From: Bugulina stolonifera | Lineage: Eukaryota; Bryozoa; Gymnolaemata; Cheilostomatida; Bugulidae | Length of the DNA stretch: 64,000 nt | Reading direction: 5' to 3' | Assembly (NCBI GenBank): GCA_935421135.1 | Contig: OW285189.1 | Location: 16,513,072-16,577,071, forward strand | Part shown: positions 21,440 through 33,900 of the stretch, piece by piece | Position numbering within the stretch: position 1 is the stretch's first letter | Layout of the letters: each line of letters starts with the position of its first letter | Translations under genes and position numbers: made by a program | The notes under the pieces: model-generated | What the model saw: the letters and a program-made list of their open reading frames with translations, nothing else | Told to the model about the DNA's origin: nothing | Databases searched by the model: none

Positions 21440-23085
21440 AGACACATATCTAAAGGAGTATGTCATAGCTATTATTAGCAAGAAAAGACTGTGTGCATGT
21501 GTTAAGTCAGCATACATAATACATTAAATAAGCTTTTCACAATAGTAGCGATAGAATAAATAAAAGGTTGTATGCATGTGTTAAGTCAGCATTATGTAAT
21601 TCATTAAATAAACTTTTCACAATAGTAGCAATAGAATATATAAAAGGTTGTATGCATGTGTTAAGTCAGCATTATGTAATACATTAAATAAACTTTTTAC
21701 AATACTAGCAATAGAATGAATAAATGTGTACACATGGTAAAATACCATTATATAATAATTTAAACACAATTGAATGAATAAAACGCACATATATGTAAAG
21801 GAGTATGGCATACCTATTATTAGCAAGAAAAGGCTGTGTGCATGTGTTAAGTCAGCATATATAATACATTAAATAAACTTTTCACAAAGTCAGCATAATA
21901 TATAATACATTAAATAAACTTTTCACAATAGTAGCAATAGAACAAATAAAAGGTTGTGTGCATGTGTTAAGTCAGCATTATGTAATTCATTAAATAAACT
22001 TTTCACAATAGTAGCAATAGAATAAATAAAAGATTGTGTACACATGTTAAAATACCATTATATAATAATTTAAACACAATTGAATGAATAAAAGGCACAT
22101 ATGTAAAGGAGTATGACATACCTATTATTAGCAAGAAAAGGCTGTGTGCATGTGTTAAGTCAGCATATATAATACATTAAATAAACTTTTCACAAAGTCA
22201 GCATAAGATATAATACATTAAATAAACTTTTCACAATAGTAGCAATAGAATAAATAAAGGGTTGTGTGCATGTGTTAAGTCAGCATTATGTAATTCATTA
22301 AATAAACTTTTCACAATAGTAGCTATAGAATAAATAAAAGAGTGTGTACACATGTTAAAATACCTTTATATAATAATTTAAACACAATTGAAAGAATAGG
22401 CTGTGTGCATGTGTTAAGTCAGCATATATAATGGATTAAATAAGCTTTTCACATAAAATACCTTTATATAATAATTTAAACACAGTTGAAAGAGTAGGCT
22501 GTGTGCATGTGTTAAGTCAGCATATATAATAGATTAAATAAGCTTTTCACATACCTATTATTAGCAAGAAAAGGCAGTGTGCATGTGTTAAGTCAGCATA
22601 TATAATAGATTAAATAAGCTTTTCACAATAGTAGCAATAGAATAAATAAAAGGTTGTGTGCATGTGTTAAGTCAGCATTATGTAATTCATTAAATAAACT
22701 TTTCACAATAGTAGCAATAGAATAAATAAAAGATTGTGTACACATGTTGAAATACCTTTATATAATAGATTAAATAAGCTTTTCACATACCTATTATTAG
22801 CAAGAAAAGGCTGTGTGCATGTGTTAAGTCAGCATATATAATAGATTAAATAAGCTTTTCACAATAGTAGCAATAGAATAAATAAAAGGTTGTGTGCATG
22901 TGTTAAGTCAGCATTATGTAATTCATTAAATAAACTTTTCACAATAGTAGCAATAGAATAAATAAAAGATTGTGTACACATGTTAAAATACCTTTATATA
23001 ATAATTTAAACACAATTGAAAGAATAGGCTGTGTGCATGTGTTAAGTCAGCATATATAATAGATTAAATAAGCTTTTCAATAGTA
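21440..23085. repeat. Tandem array of about 80-bp AT-rich repeats, left arm
   Basis: The unit contains AAGTCAGCATTATGTAATTC, ATTAAATAAACTTTTCACAA, TAGTAGCAATAGAATAAATA and TGTGTGCATGTGTT. Variants carrying CATGTTAAAATACC and ATAATTTAAACACAATTGAA alternate, giving a higher-order pattern. The array is mirrored at 24185-25800. Differences in the number of units between the arms account for much of their length difference. Confidence 0.85.
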
Positions 23086-23397
23086 GGTAGGTGTCACTGT
23101 TTTAGTCTCCCTATAATAAATATAAAGTAGCAGGGTGTAAGTAATTTTTTAGCTTGATAGCATTATATACAATAAACACTTCACAATTGCTGCCAATTAC
23201 CCTATTTAGCACTAACCTTATGTTCTACTTGTTGAAATCTCTGATCAGGTGCTGACTAGTAGGTAGCTGTCTCTGTTTTAGTCTCACTCTGTTGACTAGA
23301 GGCTGATTGTACATACTGCTAGAGTGAGAAACTCATACCTTAAATAGTAGTATTCAGTAGGCGGAGTCTAACCATTTCCCCACCCTTTGCAATACCA

Positions 23398-23872
23398 CCC
23401 CGATGCGTCCCGATGTGAATCCGAAGCCTCCCGATGCACCCCGATGCGAATCCGAAGCCTCCCGATGCACCCCGATGCGAATCCGAAGCCTCCCGATGCA
23501 TCCCGATGTGCCCCGATGTGTCAAATCACATCGGGTTACATCGGGATGCATCGGGAAGCTTCGGATTCACATCGGGATGCATCGGGAAGCTTCGGATTCA
23601 CATCGGGGTGCATCGGGAGGCTTCGGATTCGCATCGGGGTGCATCGGGAGGCTTCGGATTCACATCGGGGTGCATCGGGATGCTTCGGATTCACACCGGG
23701 GTGCATCGGGAGGCTTCGGATTCGCATCGGGGTGCATCGGGAGGCTTCGGATTCACATCGGGGTGCATCGGGAGGCTTCGGATTCGCATCGGGGTGCATC
23801 GGGAGGCTTCGGATTCGCATCGGGGTGCATCGGGAGGCTTCGGATTCACATCGGGACGCATCGGGGTGGTAT
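23398..23872. repeat. 31-bp minisatellite with an inversion at the palindrome centre
   Basis: The unit is CATCGGGGTGCATCGGGAGG followed by CTTCGGATTCG, 31 bp. To the left of 23519 about four units lie in the opposite orientation. To the right of 23524 about eleven lie in direct orientation. The turn is GATGTG TCAAAT CACATC. Because 31 is not a multiple of 3, all three plus-strand frames and one minus-strand frame stay open, which makes spurious ORFs of 113-173 codons. Confidence 0.92.
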
Positions 23873-24184
23873 TGCAAAGGGTGGGGAAATGGTTAGACTC
23901 CGCCTACTGAATACTACTATTTAAGGTATGAGTTTCTCACTCTAGCAGTATGTACAATCAGCCTCTAGTCAACAGAGTGAGACTAAAACAGAGACAGCTA
24001 CCTACTAGTCAGCACCTGATCAGAGATTTCAACAAGTAGAACATAAGGTTAGTGCTAAATAGGGTAATTGGCAGCAATTGTGAAGTGTTTATTGTATATA
24101 ATGCTATCAAGCTAAAAAATTACTTACACCCTGCTACTTTATATTTATTATAGGGAGACTAAAACAGTGACACCTACCTACTAT

Positions 24185-25800
24185 TGAAAAGCTTATTTAA
24201 TCTATTATATATGCTGACTTAACACATGCACACAGCCTATTCTTTCAATTGTGTTTAAATTATTATATAAAGGTATTTTAACATGTGTACACAATCTTTT
24301 ATTTATTCTATTGCTACTATTGTGAAAAGTTTATTTAATGAATTACATAATGCTGACTTAACACATGCACACAACCTTTTATTTATTCTATTGCTACTAT
24401 TGTGAAAAGCTTATTTAATCTATTATATATGCTGACTTAACACATGCACACAGCCTTTTCTTGCTAATAATAGGTATGTGAAAAGCTTATTTAATCTATT
24501 ATATAAAGGTATTTCAACATGTGTACACAATCTTTTATTTATTCTATTGCTACTATTGTGAAAAGTTTATTTAATGAATTACATAATGCTGACTTAACAC
24601 ATGCACACAACCTTTTATTTATTCAATTGCTACTATTGTGAAAAGCTTATTTAATCTATTATATATGCTGACTTAACACATGCACACAGCCTATTCTTTC
24701 AACTGTGTTTAAATTATTATATAAAGGTATTTTATGTGAAAAGCTTATTTAATCTATTATATATGCTGACTTAACACATGCACACAGCCTATTCTTTCAA
24801 TTGTGTTTAAATTATTATATAAAGGTATTTTAACATGTGTACACACTCTTTTATTTATTCTATAGCTACTATTGTGAAAAGTTTATTTAATGAATTACAT
24901 AATGCTGACTTAACACATGCACACAACCCTTTATTTATTCTATTGCTACTATTGTGAAAAGTTTATTTAATGTATTATATCTTATGCTGACTTTGTGAAA
25001 AGTTTATTTAATGTATTATATATGCTGACTTAACACATGCACACAGCCTTTTCTTGCTAATAATAGGTATGTCATACTCCTTTACATATGTGCCTTTTAT
25101 TCATTCAATTGTGTTTAAATTATTATATAATGGTATTTTAACATGTGTACACAATCTTTTATTTATTCTATTGCTACCATTGTGAAAAGTTTATTTAATG
25201 AATTACATAATGCTGACTTAACACATGCACACAACCTTTTATTTATTCTATTGCTACTATTGTGAAAAGTTTATTTAATGTATTATATATTATGCTGACT
25301 TTGTGAAAAGTTTATTTAATGTATTATATATGCTGACTTAACACATGCACACAGCCTTTTCTTGCTAATAATAGGTATGCCATACTCCTTTACATATATG
25401 TGCGTTTTATTCATTCAATTGTGTTTAAATTATTATATAATGGTATTTTACCATGTGTACACATTTATTCATTCTATTGCTAGTATTGTAAAAAGTTTAT
25501 TTAATGTATTACATAATGCTGACTTAACACATGCATACAACCTTTTATATATTCTATTGCTACTATTGTGAAAAGTTTATTTAATGAATTACATAATGCT
25601 GACTTAACACATGCATACAACCTTTTATTTATTCTATCGCTACTATTGTGAAAAGCTTATTTAATGTATTATGTATGCTGACTTAACACATGCACACAGT
25701 CTTTTCTTGCTAATAATAGCTATGACATACTCCTTTAGATATGTGTCTTTTATTCATTCAATTGTGTTTGAACTATTATATAAAGGTATTTTAACATGTG
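24185..25800. repeat. Tandem array of about 80-bp AT-rich repeats, right arm
   Basis: This is the mirror image of the left-arm array, for example AACACATGCACACAGCC and TTGTGAAAAGTTTATTTAAT. It is closely matched in order and in variant types. Such matching points to recent palindrome formation or ongoing gene conversion between the arms. Confidence 0.85.
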
Positions 25801-25912
25801 TACACATATGGATAGATGAGTAGAACTAGACTACACAAAGATTTTATCAAATCCTTCTCTATTTATTCTTCGGTGTCAGCACCCTCCAACCCGTCCATTT
25901 TATTTTCACAGA

Positions 25913-26059
25913 TTCGTCAGCAGAGAGGAGTTTGAGTACGTAGAAATGGACACGGATAGCGCTTACATGGCCCTGAGTGCTCGTAGTATAGATGCGCTCA
26001 TCCGAAAAGATAAAAATTTATCAGAAGAGGAAACCAAACGTATAGCTACACCCAGCTAA
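25913..26059 (+). pseudogene. polB: Family-B DNA polymerase fragment (motif C), right arm
   Basis: This is the mirror copy of the left-arm fragment: 48 codons with the EMDTDSAYMAL motif, then a charged stretch (RKDKNLSEEETKR) and TAA. A TTTTCACAG acceptor-like sequence precedes it, and a GGTGAGTACG donor-like sequence lies about 55 bp downstream of the stop. The catalytic-site residues are present, but the rest of the enzyme is missing. Confidence 0.72.
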
Positions 26060-26518
26060 AGACCGGACTCACCTACCTCTATGGTAAGCGGAAGGTTGCA
26101 GAAGACGGGGTGAGTACGAGTCCTATAGAATGCTAGTACTGATTTCTCGGAGATGAGACTACTTCATTCGATAAATTGGAGAGTAAACGAACAGTGCAAC
26201 ATAACCCTTGTACATATACCCGTATATTTTTCTTCACATTCACTCTCTATTGTAAGTGGTCTCCGTCCTCAAAACGGAGGGTTTACCGGTTGTAACCTTA
26301 AAACCGAGCAATAAAACACTAGCTAATACATTAAAAACCATTTACCTCGCCAAACCAGGGAAACGAGGGTTAAGGCGCGAGTCTTTCATCGGAGGTCCGG
26401 GGGCGCTCGAACGGAGGAGCGCGCGAGTGCGGTGTCACCCCGACCAGTTCAGTCTCAACAGTCCCCGGCGAAGAAATCATCCGGAAGCACCACCACCACC
26501 ACTCGGTAAGTTTCTTAT

Positions 26519-27236
26519 AGTAGTATAGTCAGCGTCGTAAACTCTGCACGGGCACTCCGCACGGGCGTACCCTATCATTACTCCAACCCGTATTTTTCTT
26601 CGCTTCACCGTACTATTACTCTCAAACGTATTGAAATTTAAAACAAATTCGTGTACCATTACCCTCGCTCACGTTTTTCATAGCCGGATATCATTACTCT
26701 AACCCGTATTTTCCTTCGCTTCACCCTACTCCAGCCGACGGTCCGCCCGCGAGGGCCGCGACGGGTCGTTGGGGCGGGAGAGCGGGGGAGGGGCGGGGGA
26801 TGGGCGGGGGGACGGCGGCGTGGGGCCACGGCTGGACTCGCGAACGAGAACCGCCGCGAGGCGGAGGGCGAGGCGGAGGGGTTTGGGGTGGGGAGGGGTG
26901 GGGAGGGGCGGGGACGGGTGGAGGGAGGACGGGTGGGGTTCGCGGGGCGGGGGGGGGGCGCGCGCGTACGCGCGCCCCCTCGCCCGAGCCGTGGGACCGG
27001 GCGAGGGGTTTGCTCTTTAGACTGGGTTCTACGGAACAGCCGATGAGGTTTTTGAAACCCCACCCGCGATGGGGGGGAGTAGGTTCTAGGGCTTTGCACA
27101 TAGAGTGAGGTTTAGGGGAGAGGAGGGGCGAGAGGACGGGTGGGGTGGTCGTCCGCCCGGGGAGTTTTTGGATCTAGGGCTAATACGACGCGGAAAGGGC
27201 CGGGTGTCTGTGTAGATCTGCACTGACTATACTACT
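26519..27236. repeat. Right terminal module bounded by inverted 14-bp tips
   Basis: AGTAGTATAGTCAG at 26519-26532 faces the outer tip CTGACTATACTACT at 27223-27236, mirroring the left module. The GC-rich block holds a small extra duplication (GGCGGAGGGCGAGGCGGAGG, near 26860) and a longer G-run than the left arm. The arms are therefore not exact copies. Confidence 0.7.
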
Positions 27237-27242
27237 GACATG
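27237..27242. repeat. Right 6-bp target site duplication of the palindromic element
   Basis: GACATG follows the CTATACTACT tip and continues as TTGTAGACACTAG, which is the right half of the paralogous empty site near 32612-32617. Confidence 0.92.
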
Positions 27243-29371
27243 TTGTAGACACTAGTCATAGCCATGGGTGGTCTGACAGCTATTAATACAGATTAGTGTG
27301 ATGTACTACAGTCACATGGTAATAACAGTTTTACCTTATAGTGTATCCTGTGGTACTTCTGTTACAATATAAACTAAAGGATGATTACTTTGGTACCTAC
27401 ATCTATTTTCCAGCAAGGCTATGATGGAGGCATGTAAGCTAGATTTCGCTTGCCACAGCCCTCAATATGGCACTAGATATAATATAAACATTTAATACAT
27501 GATGGATAAAGCGGACAAATTAGATTAGTAATAATAATATTTCCAACATAATTGTTGACACTTCCATTACAATAGGAACTAACGTGAGATTATTTTGATA
27601 CCTATTTTGCACTGAGAAGGAAATCATTATCAAAAAATTCCTACACAATTCTCAATTTCTTTGCAAACAGGAACATTTTATGGTGGAAAATGCCACTGTA
27701 TGCCGATACTTAAAGACACGGTTTTAACAGTTGAAATGTGAAAGTTATGCCATCTAAAGTCATCCATTTACAGTTGAAAGATTTTAACATTTACAATAGT
27801 CTATTTATTTCTTTCAAAGCAGTGTTAGAATATTCCCTGTTTATAAGGTTGGCTACCCTTCTTAACACCACCAATGATCCTTATGAGAGTCGAACCTGGG
27901 ACTCACATATGGAAGTCCAGAGCCCTTATGACTAGGCCATGGCTGTCGTAGTCTTAAAGATCGCCTGCTATATATTTTCTCCAAATCAGCGTCTGTATTT
28001 CACGCATTCGTCGTTTTTAGTGTTTTTCTTACTTTACCAGTATCATGCATCTGTTAAGACGTGTTACTGAAAATAATCGAAACTTGCCAGGTCATGCCAT
28101 GTACATGTACAATGTATATGATGCAATATCGAATAAATGCAACATGTGACATCGAAGATTATTGTGATTTCCAGGATCTCCTGTCATTGTGTTACAGTAT
28201 TGTAGTGAATTGAGGAATGTCTAGATTAGTGGTCTATAGATTGTCAAAGGGGATGACATAGAATGATGAAATAGAATGAAACTATTGTTGGAAGTTATTG
28301 ACACATGTGGCACCTTTGAATCACCTTGTAGTATCCTCAAGTCTAAATACAGCTAATTTTAAATGAAGTCAGCATGGTTCGAAATGATGCAAATAAAAAT
28401 GCTCATGTAAAGCAATCTTCATCCAAGTCAATTCACAAGAGGTATCGCACAAACTGATGCTGTTTAAAAAGAGAATGTTCAAGTTATTTCACTGTTGCCC
28501 CTCCTTAGCACAAGTTAATGGATCCTTGATGAATATTTACATGTAACTTCAATGGACACTAAAGTCGTTGCCAACTAAATAATACTTGAAGCAACTCGTT
28601 TAAACATGAATTATACAAAAATTTGAATTATTGTAGTGGATTCCAATAATGGTTCTATAATTTCTAGAAAATTAATTGTAGTCGGTTGACTTTATATACA
28701 TATAGATGTATTCTAAACATTAATATCGTTTGTAAACACTGCCAATATCATGGTGCGTGTATAACAGTAGATTGCCGTCATTGGCGGCTATATTATTATA
28801 CATGTACAACCTAATTATGGTACCATCTACATGCTGGAGGACCCATACTTTTACATTACTTCTAGTTTTTTCATCTCTTTGTGACAATGCTGTCGTAGAT
28901 CTCATTGGACATTGTCAAGCTTTAATTAAATACTGCAAATGCATTTGTAAATTATTGGTTTGTTACTTAAAATAATTAACCTATAGCATTATACATGTAG
29001 CAGCAATTTTAGTGCTGCTTTCCTTTTACTATTTCATATACTTTCTGTGTAATGTGTGCTCGGACTGCTGATTATGTGTACCTACATTGTATATCAACTG
29101 TGAGCATTCTGTATAATGTTATACTGTCAATATCTGGGTGTTACCTTGTAGAACAGTGACAGTTGTTGTGTTAAGTTAGACTATTTAGGGTAAACGCAGA
29201 GTAGGCACGATAGCTCAGTGAGGTAATGAGACTTAGGGGTGGGCACAGATGACCCTTGTGAAACCATGACAACTATTTCTCATAATTTGTAACAATACTA
29301 TCGATTGGCTTGCAGACAACAGTAATAGTTTCATATTAGCCAATGATAACCTCATACTTGAGAACTACACC
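27243..29371 (+). other. 5' flank and upstream region of copy B
   Basis: It is paralogous to the flanks of the other units. It contains a damaged tRNA-derived SINE near 27860-27945 (TAGTCATAAGGGCTCTGGACTT on the minus strand). From 28710 it is very similar to the region right of the retrotransposon in unit A. An A-box-like ATAGCTCAGTGAGGTAATGA lies near 29212 and TTAGCCAATGATAA near 29337. No gene is supported. Confidence 0.55.
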
Positions 29372-29468
29372 TATATATATTTCAGTTTAGTATCCAGCAT
29401 TCAGTCGATAACCAGCATTAGAACAAGACTTCTGTTCATCTAATCTGGTTCAGAAGAGCTAAGTGGAG
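29372..29468 (+). promoter_or_regulatory. TATA element and non-coding exon 1 of copy B
   Basis: TATATATATT at 29372 is followed by the shared untranslated exon, which ends at the donor GGAG|GTAAGT (29468/29469). Arrangement and spacing equal those of copy A. Confidence 0.6.
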
Positions 29469-29700
29469 GTAAGTATCACATTTAATGAAGGTTGTAAATA
29501 CATGAGTGTATCTGTAAAAATCTTTTAGTCACAATACAGTTGTATCTGGAGAAATTTATATTGACCATTTGAATAAGAAAGACTTCAACAGGTATGTGGA
29601 AAAACTGATATTCAGAAATTGAACAGTAAGAACGGTTCATTTTAGATCTACCCTGTATTACTGTAGATAAACAAGCCAACAGGAGCTCTGCTTGTACAAA

Positions 29701-30949
29701 ATGGCTAAATCAGATGGGCTCACAATATGTTCTTATGTTTTATTTATGTTCTTGATTGCGAGAGCGTCTACCAATCCAGGTAAGTTACTGAATTAAAATG
29801 GTCTTATCTGTATCAATGTATAGCTCAAACAACATTTTGACATTTTCAATCATTGTGAAATTTTATTAGCGATCAAGACACCAAAGTTAATTTGAAAGTG
29901 TTTTAATCGGCAAGAAGATGGTCTAATAATTATAGCACATGTACATAGTTATAACCTATTACACACAGATGACCCGATATGCAAAGATATGACAAGGTGG
30001 AAATCTGTGGCCGACAATTCTGTCCTGCCTCAAGATGTCACTAAAACAGTGTACTTGTCAGATACACACCCCGATCTCTACACATTTATTACTCACGCAG
30101 ATGGAAGGAGAATAGCTAATGGTGTGAGAGAGAATGAACAGCGGTACAGAGAGATTTGCACGTAAGATATCTAAATTATCGTAGATGATCTAGTCAAAAA
30201 TGCTAGCAGTCACTTCATTTCCACAATAATGGCTTTTGTAAAAATTTTAAAAAACTAGTTGGTTTCTACTGTCCAGAAAGTTGGAGAAACACGAGTCAAT
30301 TTTTAGCTCTGCCACATGTCTGGTATTTAAATGAATCCCGTCTGTGACAGTTACTTGAGTTGCAAGGCTTTGCTTTTGAGCTCTTCAATGTTACAGAGAT
30401 GTCTAAGGAGTGTACACTGTTCTATGCCTTATATTATTTTGTATTTTAGAGAGCTTTGTATAAATGAGAGAGGATTCCAGTGCAGGTTTGTGGCATTTGT
30501 ATACCCCTACATCTGTCTCTTGAATGCGCATACAAATGACTTTGATCCCAATGTGGCGTTTTCTGCAAAACTCTTCATTGTGCCAAGAAGCTGCTTACCA
30601 GGTGAGTGAAATATAAATATCAAATTAACATACCTAATAAAAAAAATTGTCTAGCAATGAGCAGACATAATGTGTTATTTTAGTACTCATTTTACTCACA
30701 TCTACTCTGTTTACAGATGATGGTTGTCGGAGAGCCGGTGACTACCTCGCTGATAGCTTTAGCCGCTGTCACTTCTACCGATGCACACATCTGCTAGGAC
30801 CTGTCACACTACGAGCCACTAGACACAGTTGTCCTGGCGGAACGCTAACTAGAGAGAACTTTCTAATTAGTAGTGGTCAGTCCTCCACTGACCCTTGCTC
30901 TGAACGTGGCACACAATGCATGAGACCATTCCCAGTGTTTGCTCCATGA
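29701..30949 (+). CDS. Secreted cysteine-rich family protein, copy B
   Basis: Coding exons are 29701-29779, 29969-30161, 30450-30601 and 30717-30949: 657 nt, 218 residues, all GT-AG with phases 1, 2, 1. Exon 2 of the transcript starts at 29667. Residues 1-26 are a signal peptide (MAKSDG then a hydrophobic core). Residues 27-91 form the first domain (DDPICKDMTRWKSVADN). Residues 91-142 form the ELCINERGFQCRF block. Residues 142-218 form the C-terminal domain, with Cys spacing 13-4-15-21-6 (GC, RCHFYRC, SCPGGTL, DPC, QCM), similar to CBM14 chitin-binding domains. This is the most compact copy, with no insertions in its introns, and serves as the reference structure. Function is not known; an extracellular role in defence or matrix is only a guess. 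Confidence 0.88.
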
Positions 30950-33900
30950 GTTCAGCTGTCTGTGATCATGGAAAGTTAAGACTGGCGCATGGTTGAAATA
31001 ACATGAAGAAAATCTATTTTATATCTCAAATGATAAATACATGTATGCATCCATCAGCAAACTCACCATAATGCTAATTTTAGATAAAGGCTATGTTAAT
31101 ATATTTTCAAGTCAGTGAATTATATTCATAATAGTATACTTTCTCTGCCTCCATTCAATATTATTAAAAATCATCACACCTTACATGTATATCACTTCGA
31201 CACTTTTCCGAATTTGCCTACTCTTCACTCAGACCTCCAATGAAGGAAGTATAACTCCTACTATTGAACATATTATATACATGTAATTATTGATGATGTA
31301 AGAGTATCTTCTTACATTTACCCTATCCGAGTGGGGGCAACTCTTACTTTATGCATGCACACGTAGTGTCCTCATATACAACAACCTTGTAACCTTCTCC
31401 CAATAGAAGCAGTTCCATACAGTGATTGGTCAAACAAGTATTACGGGTGACTGCAGCTGAGGTCACATTGTTGCAATTATCTGACAACAATTGATTATTT
31501 TGCAAAATTTGTTTGAATTTCCATTTTTGAAGTTGGCTACCACCCTCACAGGTTTAAACTGGGCACACAAATATCATTTGGAATATTTGATAGTTTTCAA
31601 TACTTATAATTTTTGAATTCTACAGAACCACAATTTATTCATTTCACCCACCTGTGTTGACTAATAAGCAAGAAATAATAGCTGATTAGCCATGTTGAAA
31701 TATAAAAGGTGGATATCAATTTGACCACTAAAGCCATGATCAGGTGTGGATATACATGTTCATATACACTAACTCATTGAGTAAGACAAACCATGTTGTT
31801 CCGTTCGTTTGTCCCACATGCTGATTCTCTATTCTGATTCTCTGCCAAGTCAGATACAGATGTTATAATTTCTGTAGTCAGCAGAATTAATCTTTTACTT
31901 ATGGCACCGCTTTTGACCTTTGAACCCTGTAGGTTCCTATAATACGCTGGACTTCAGTGTATTTAGGATTTTGTTTAAAATTACATAAAAGATTCCATTT
32001 TACTACACCGTATCCTACAATACATGTGTACAATTAAAACTACGACTTCTAGTTGATTTCTGAATAGACCTTATCAAAATCATGACATTTTACTTCATTG
32101 GTTAGTGTAAGGCAACCTACTAATGTGAACAATTAGCAAGATTAGAAATTATTACTAATCTTGTTCAATTTGTTTTAAGGGTTTTCATCTTACCAATTTA
32201 TAGCATCTTGAAAATTTAATAGTACAGTGTTAATCCTGGGAGCTAGATATTTTTGGTAGGGTAGTCAAGTATTTCTGTCCAAGAACTTAATTCCTATAGT
32301 AAATCTGGTAGTTGATGATAAATAGATCATCATGTGGTGTGAGTCAGAGGACCATCTGCTATAGAACTTTGTCTCTAGTTTTACAATACTACAAATGAGG
32401 ACATGATGATTTGACTACTTCAGCACCATTACCATGATTACACTTGTCACATGATCTCAACTCATGGGCAATCAAAAACTGTCATTAAAAATATGAAGTC
32501 ATCCTTTCCCTTATGTAAATTACATGTACCACTTGGTTCTCAAAAATTCTACTTGCTAATTTTAAGAAGCTATGACTTTTAATGTGGTATTTGTGTTCAG
32601 TGTTAGACATAGACATGTTGTAGACACTAGTCATAGCCATGGGTGGTCTGACAGCTATTAATACAGATTAGTGTGATGTACTACAGTCACATGGTAATGA
32701 CAGTATTACCTTATAGTGTATACTTTGACACTTCTGTTACAATATAAACTAAAAGAAGATTACTTTGATACCTGTTATCCAACAAGACTATGATGGAGGC
32801 ATGTAAGCTAGATTTCGCTTGCCACAGCCCTAAATATGGCACTAGATATAATATAAACATTTAATACATGATGGATAAAGCGGACAAATTAGATTAGTAA
32901 TAATAATATTTCCAACATAATTGTTGACACTTCCGTTACAATAGGAACTAACGTGAGATTATTTTGATACCTATTTTGCACTGAGAAGGAAATCATTCTC
33001 AAAAAATGCATACACAATTCTCAATTTCTTTGCAAACAGGAACATTTAATGGTTGGAAATACCATTGTATGCTTTTATGTATGTTTTAACAGTTTAAATG
33101 TGAAAGTTATCCAAAGTCATCCATTTATAGTTGGAAGATTTTAAAATTTAAAATGGCCTACTTATTTCTTTCAAAGCAGTGTTAGAATACTCTCTGCTTG
33201 CGTTTTAAGTATTGTACTAGCAGCACTATTAACCATTTTCTATTAAAATGCTATACCAAAAATGATTGAACTTTCCCCGTCTTGCAGTGCATGTTGCAAG
33301 ATCGGATAAATGCAACATGTGACGTTGAAGATTATTGTGATTTCCAGGATCTCCTGTCATTGTGTTACAGTATTGTAGTAAATTGAGGAATGTCCAGATT
33401 AGTGGTCTATAGATTGTCAAAGGGGATGATATAAAATGATGAAATAGAATGAAATTATTATTGGAAGTTATTGACACATGTTGCACTTCTGAATCACCTT
33501 GTAACATCCCCAATTTTGAGTAGAACTAATCTTTTATTAATGATAAATGAGATGAACATGGAAATGATGCAAGTAAAAAGGCTTTAGAACTATTACCAAA
33601 GTAATGCTAAGTTATTTCTAGCACAGGTTGATGTCTCATGTATAGAATATTCAACTCTAGTGAAAGCTGAAATAGTTGTCAACTAAATTATACCTGGAAC
33701 AATTACATACACTTGTAATAATAGTGTAAATCATGTGAATAATATAATAACATACAGGAAATGCAATATTAGACCGATATTTATGTAGTGTTATAATTCA
33801 TGGTCATAATTTTCTGCACACCTTACATCAACCTAAGTAAGTAAGTCACATGACTTCTGGAGGCCTTATTTGTATTTCACCACAAAATCAAGCAACTGGT

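Larger units (their letters stand above)
19532..27236. mobile_element. Palindromic Polinton/Maverick-derived element
   Basis: The whole 7705 bp is an inverted repeat. The left arm is 19532-23518 and the right arm 23525-27236, with a 6-base turn (TCAAAT). The tips read AGTAGTATAGTC... and ...GACTATACTACT. The flanks carry a 6-bp duplication, and a paralogous empty site exists. Polintons are known for 6-bp target duplications, long inverted repeats starting 5'-AG with short tandem repeats at the tip, and a protein-primed family-B polymerase. All but the full polymerase are seen here, and each arm keeps a 48-codon polymerase fragment. Integrase, capsid, ATPase and protease genes are absent. The arms differ by a 434-bp deletion and by repeat-number changes, so they have evolved separately. 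It cannot be autonomous. Confidence 0.85.

Noticed and set aside
23398..23872. CRISPR-like array
   Set aside because: Repeats are contiguous without spacers, in a eukaryotic transposon.
23354..23924. Overlapping ORFs of 113-173 codons on both strands
   Set aside because: They are products of the 31-bp minisatellite, whose period keeps all forward frames open; the peptides are pure repeats.
19532..27236. Palindrome as an assembly or library artefact
   Set aside because: Flanks differ and together reconstitute a paralogous empty site with a 6-bp duplication, and the arms have independent indels. Long reads would settle it.
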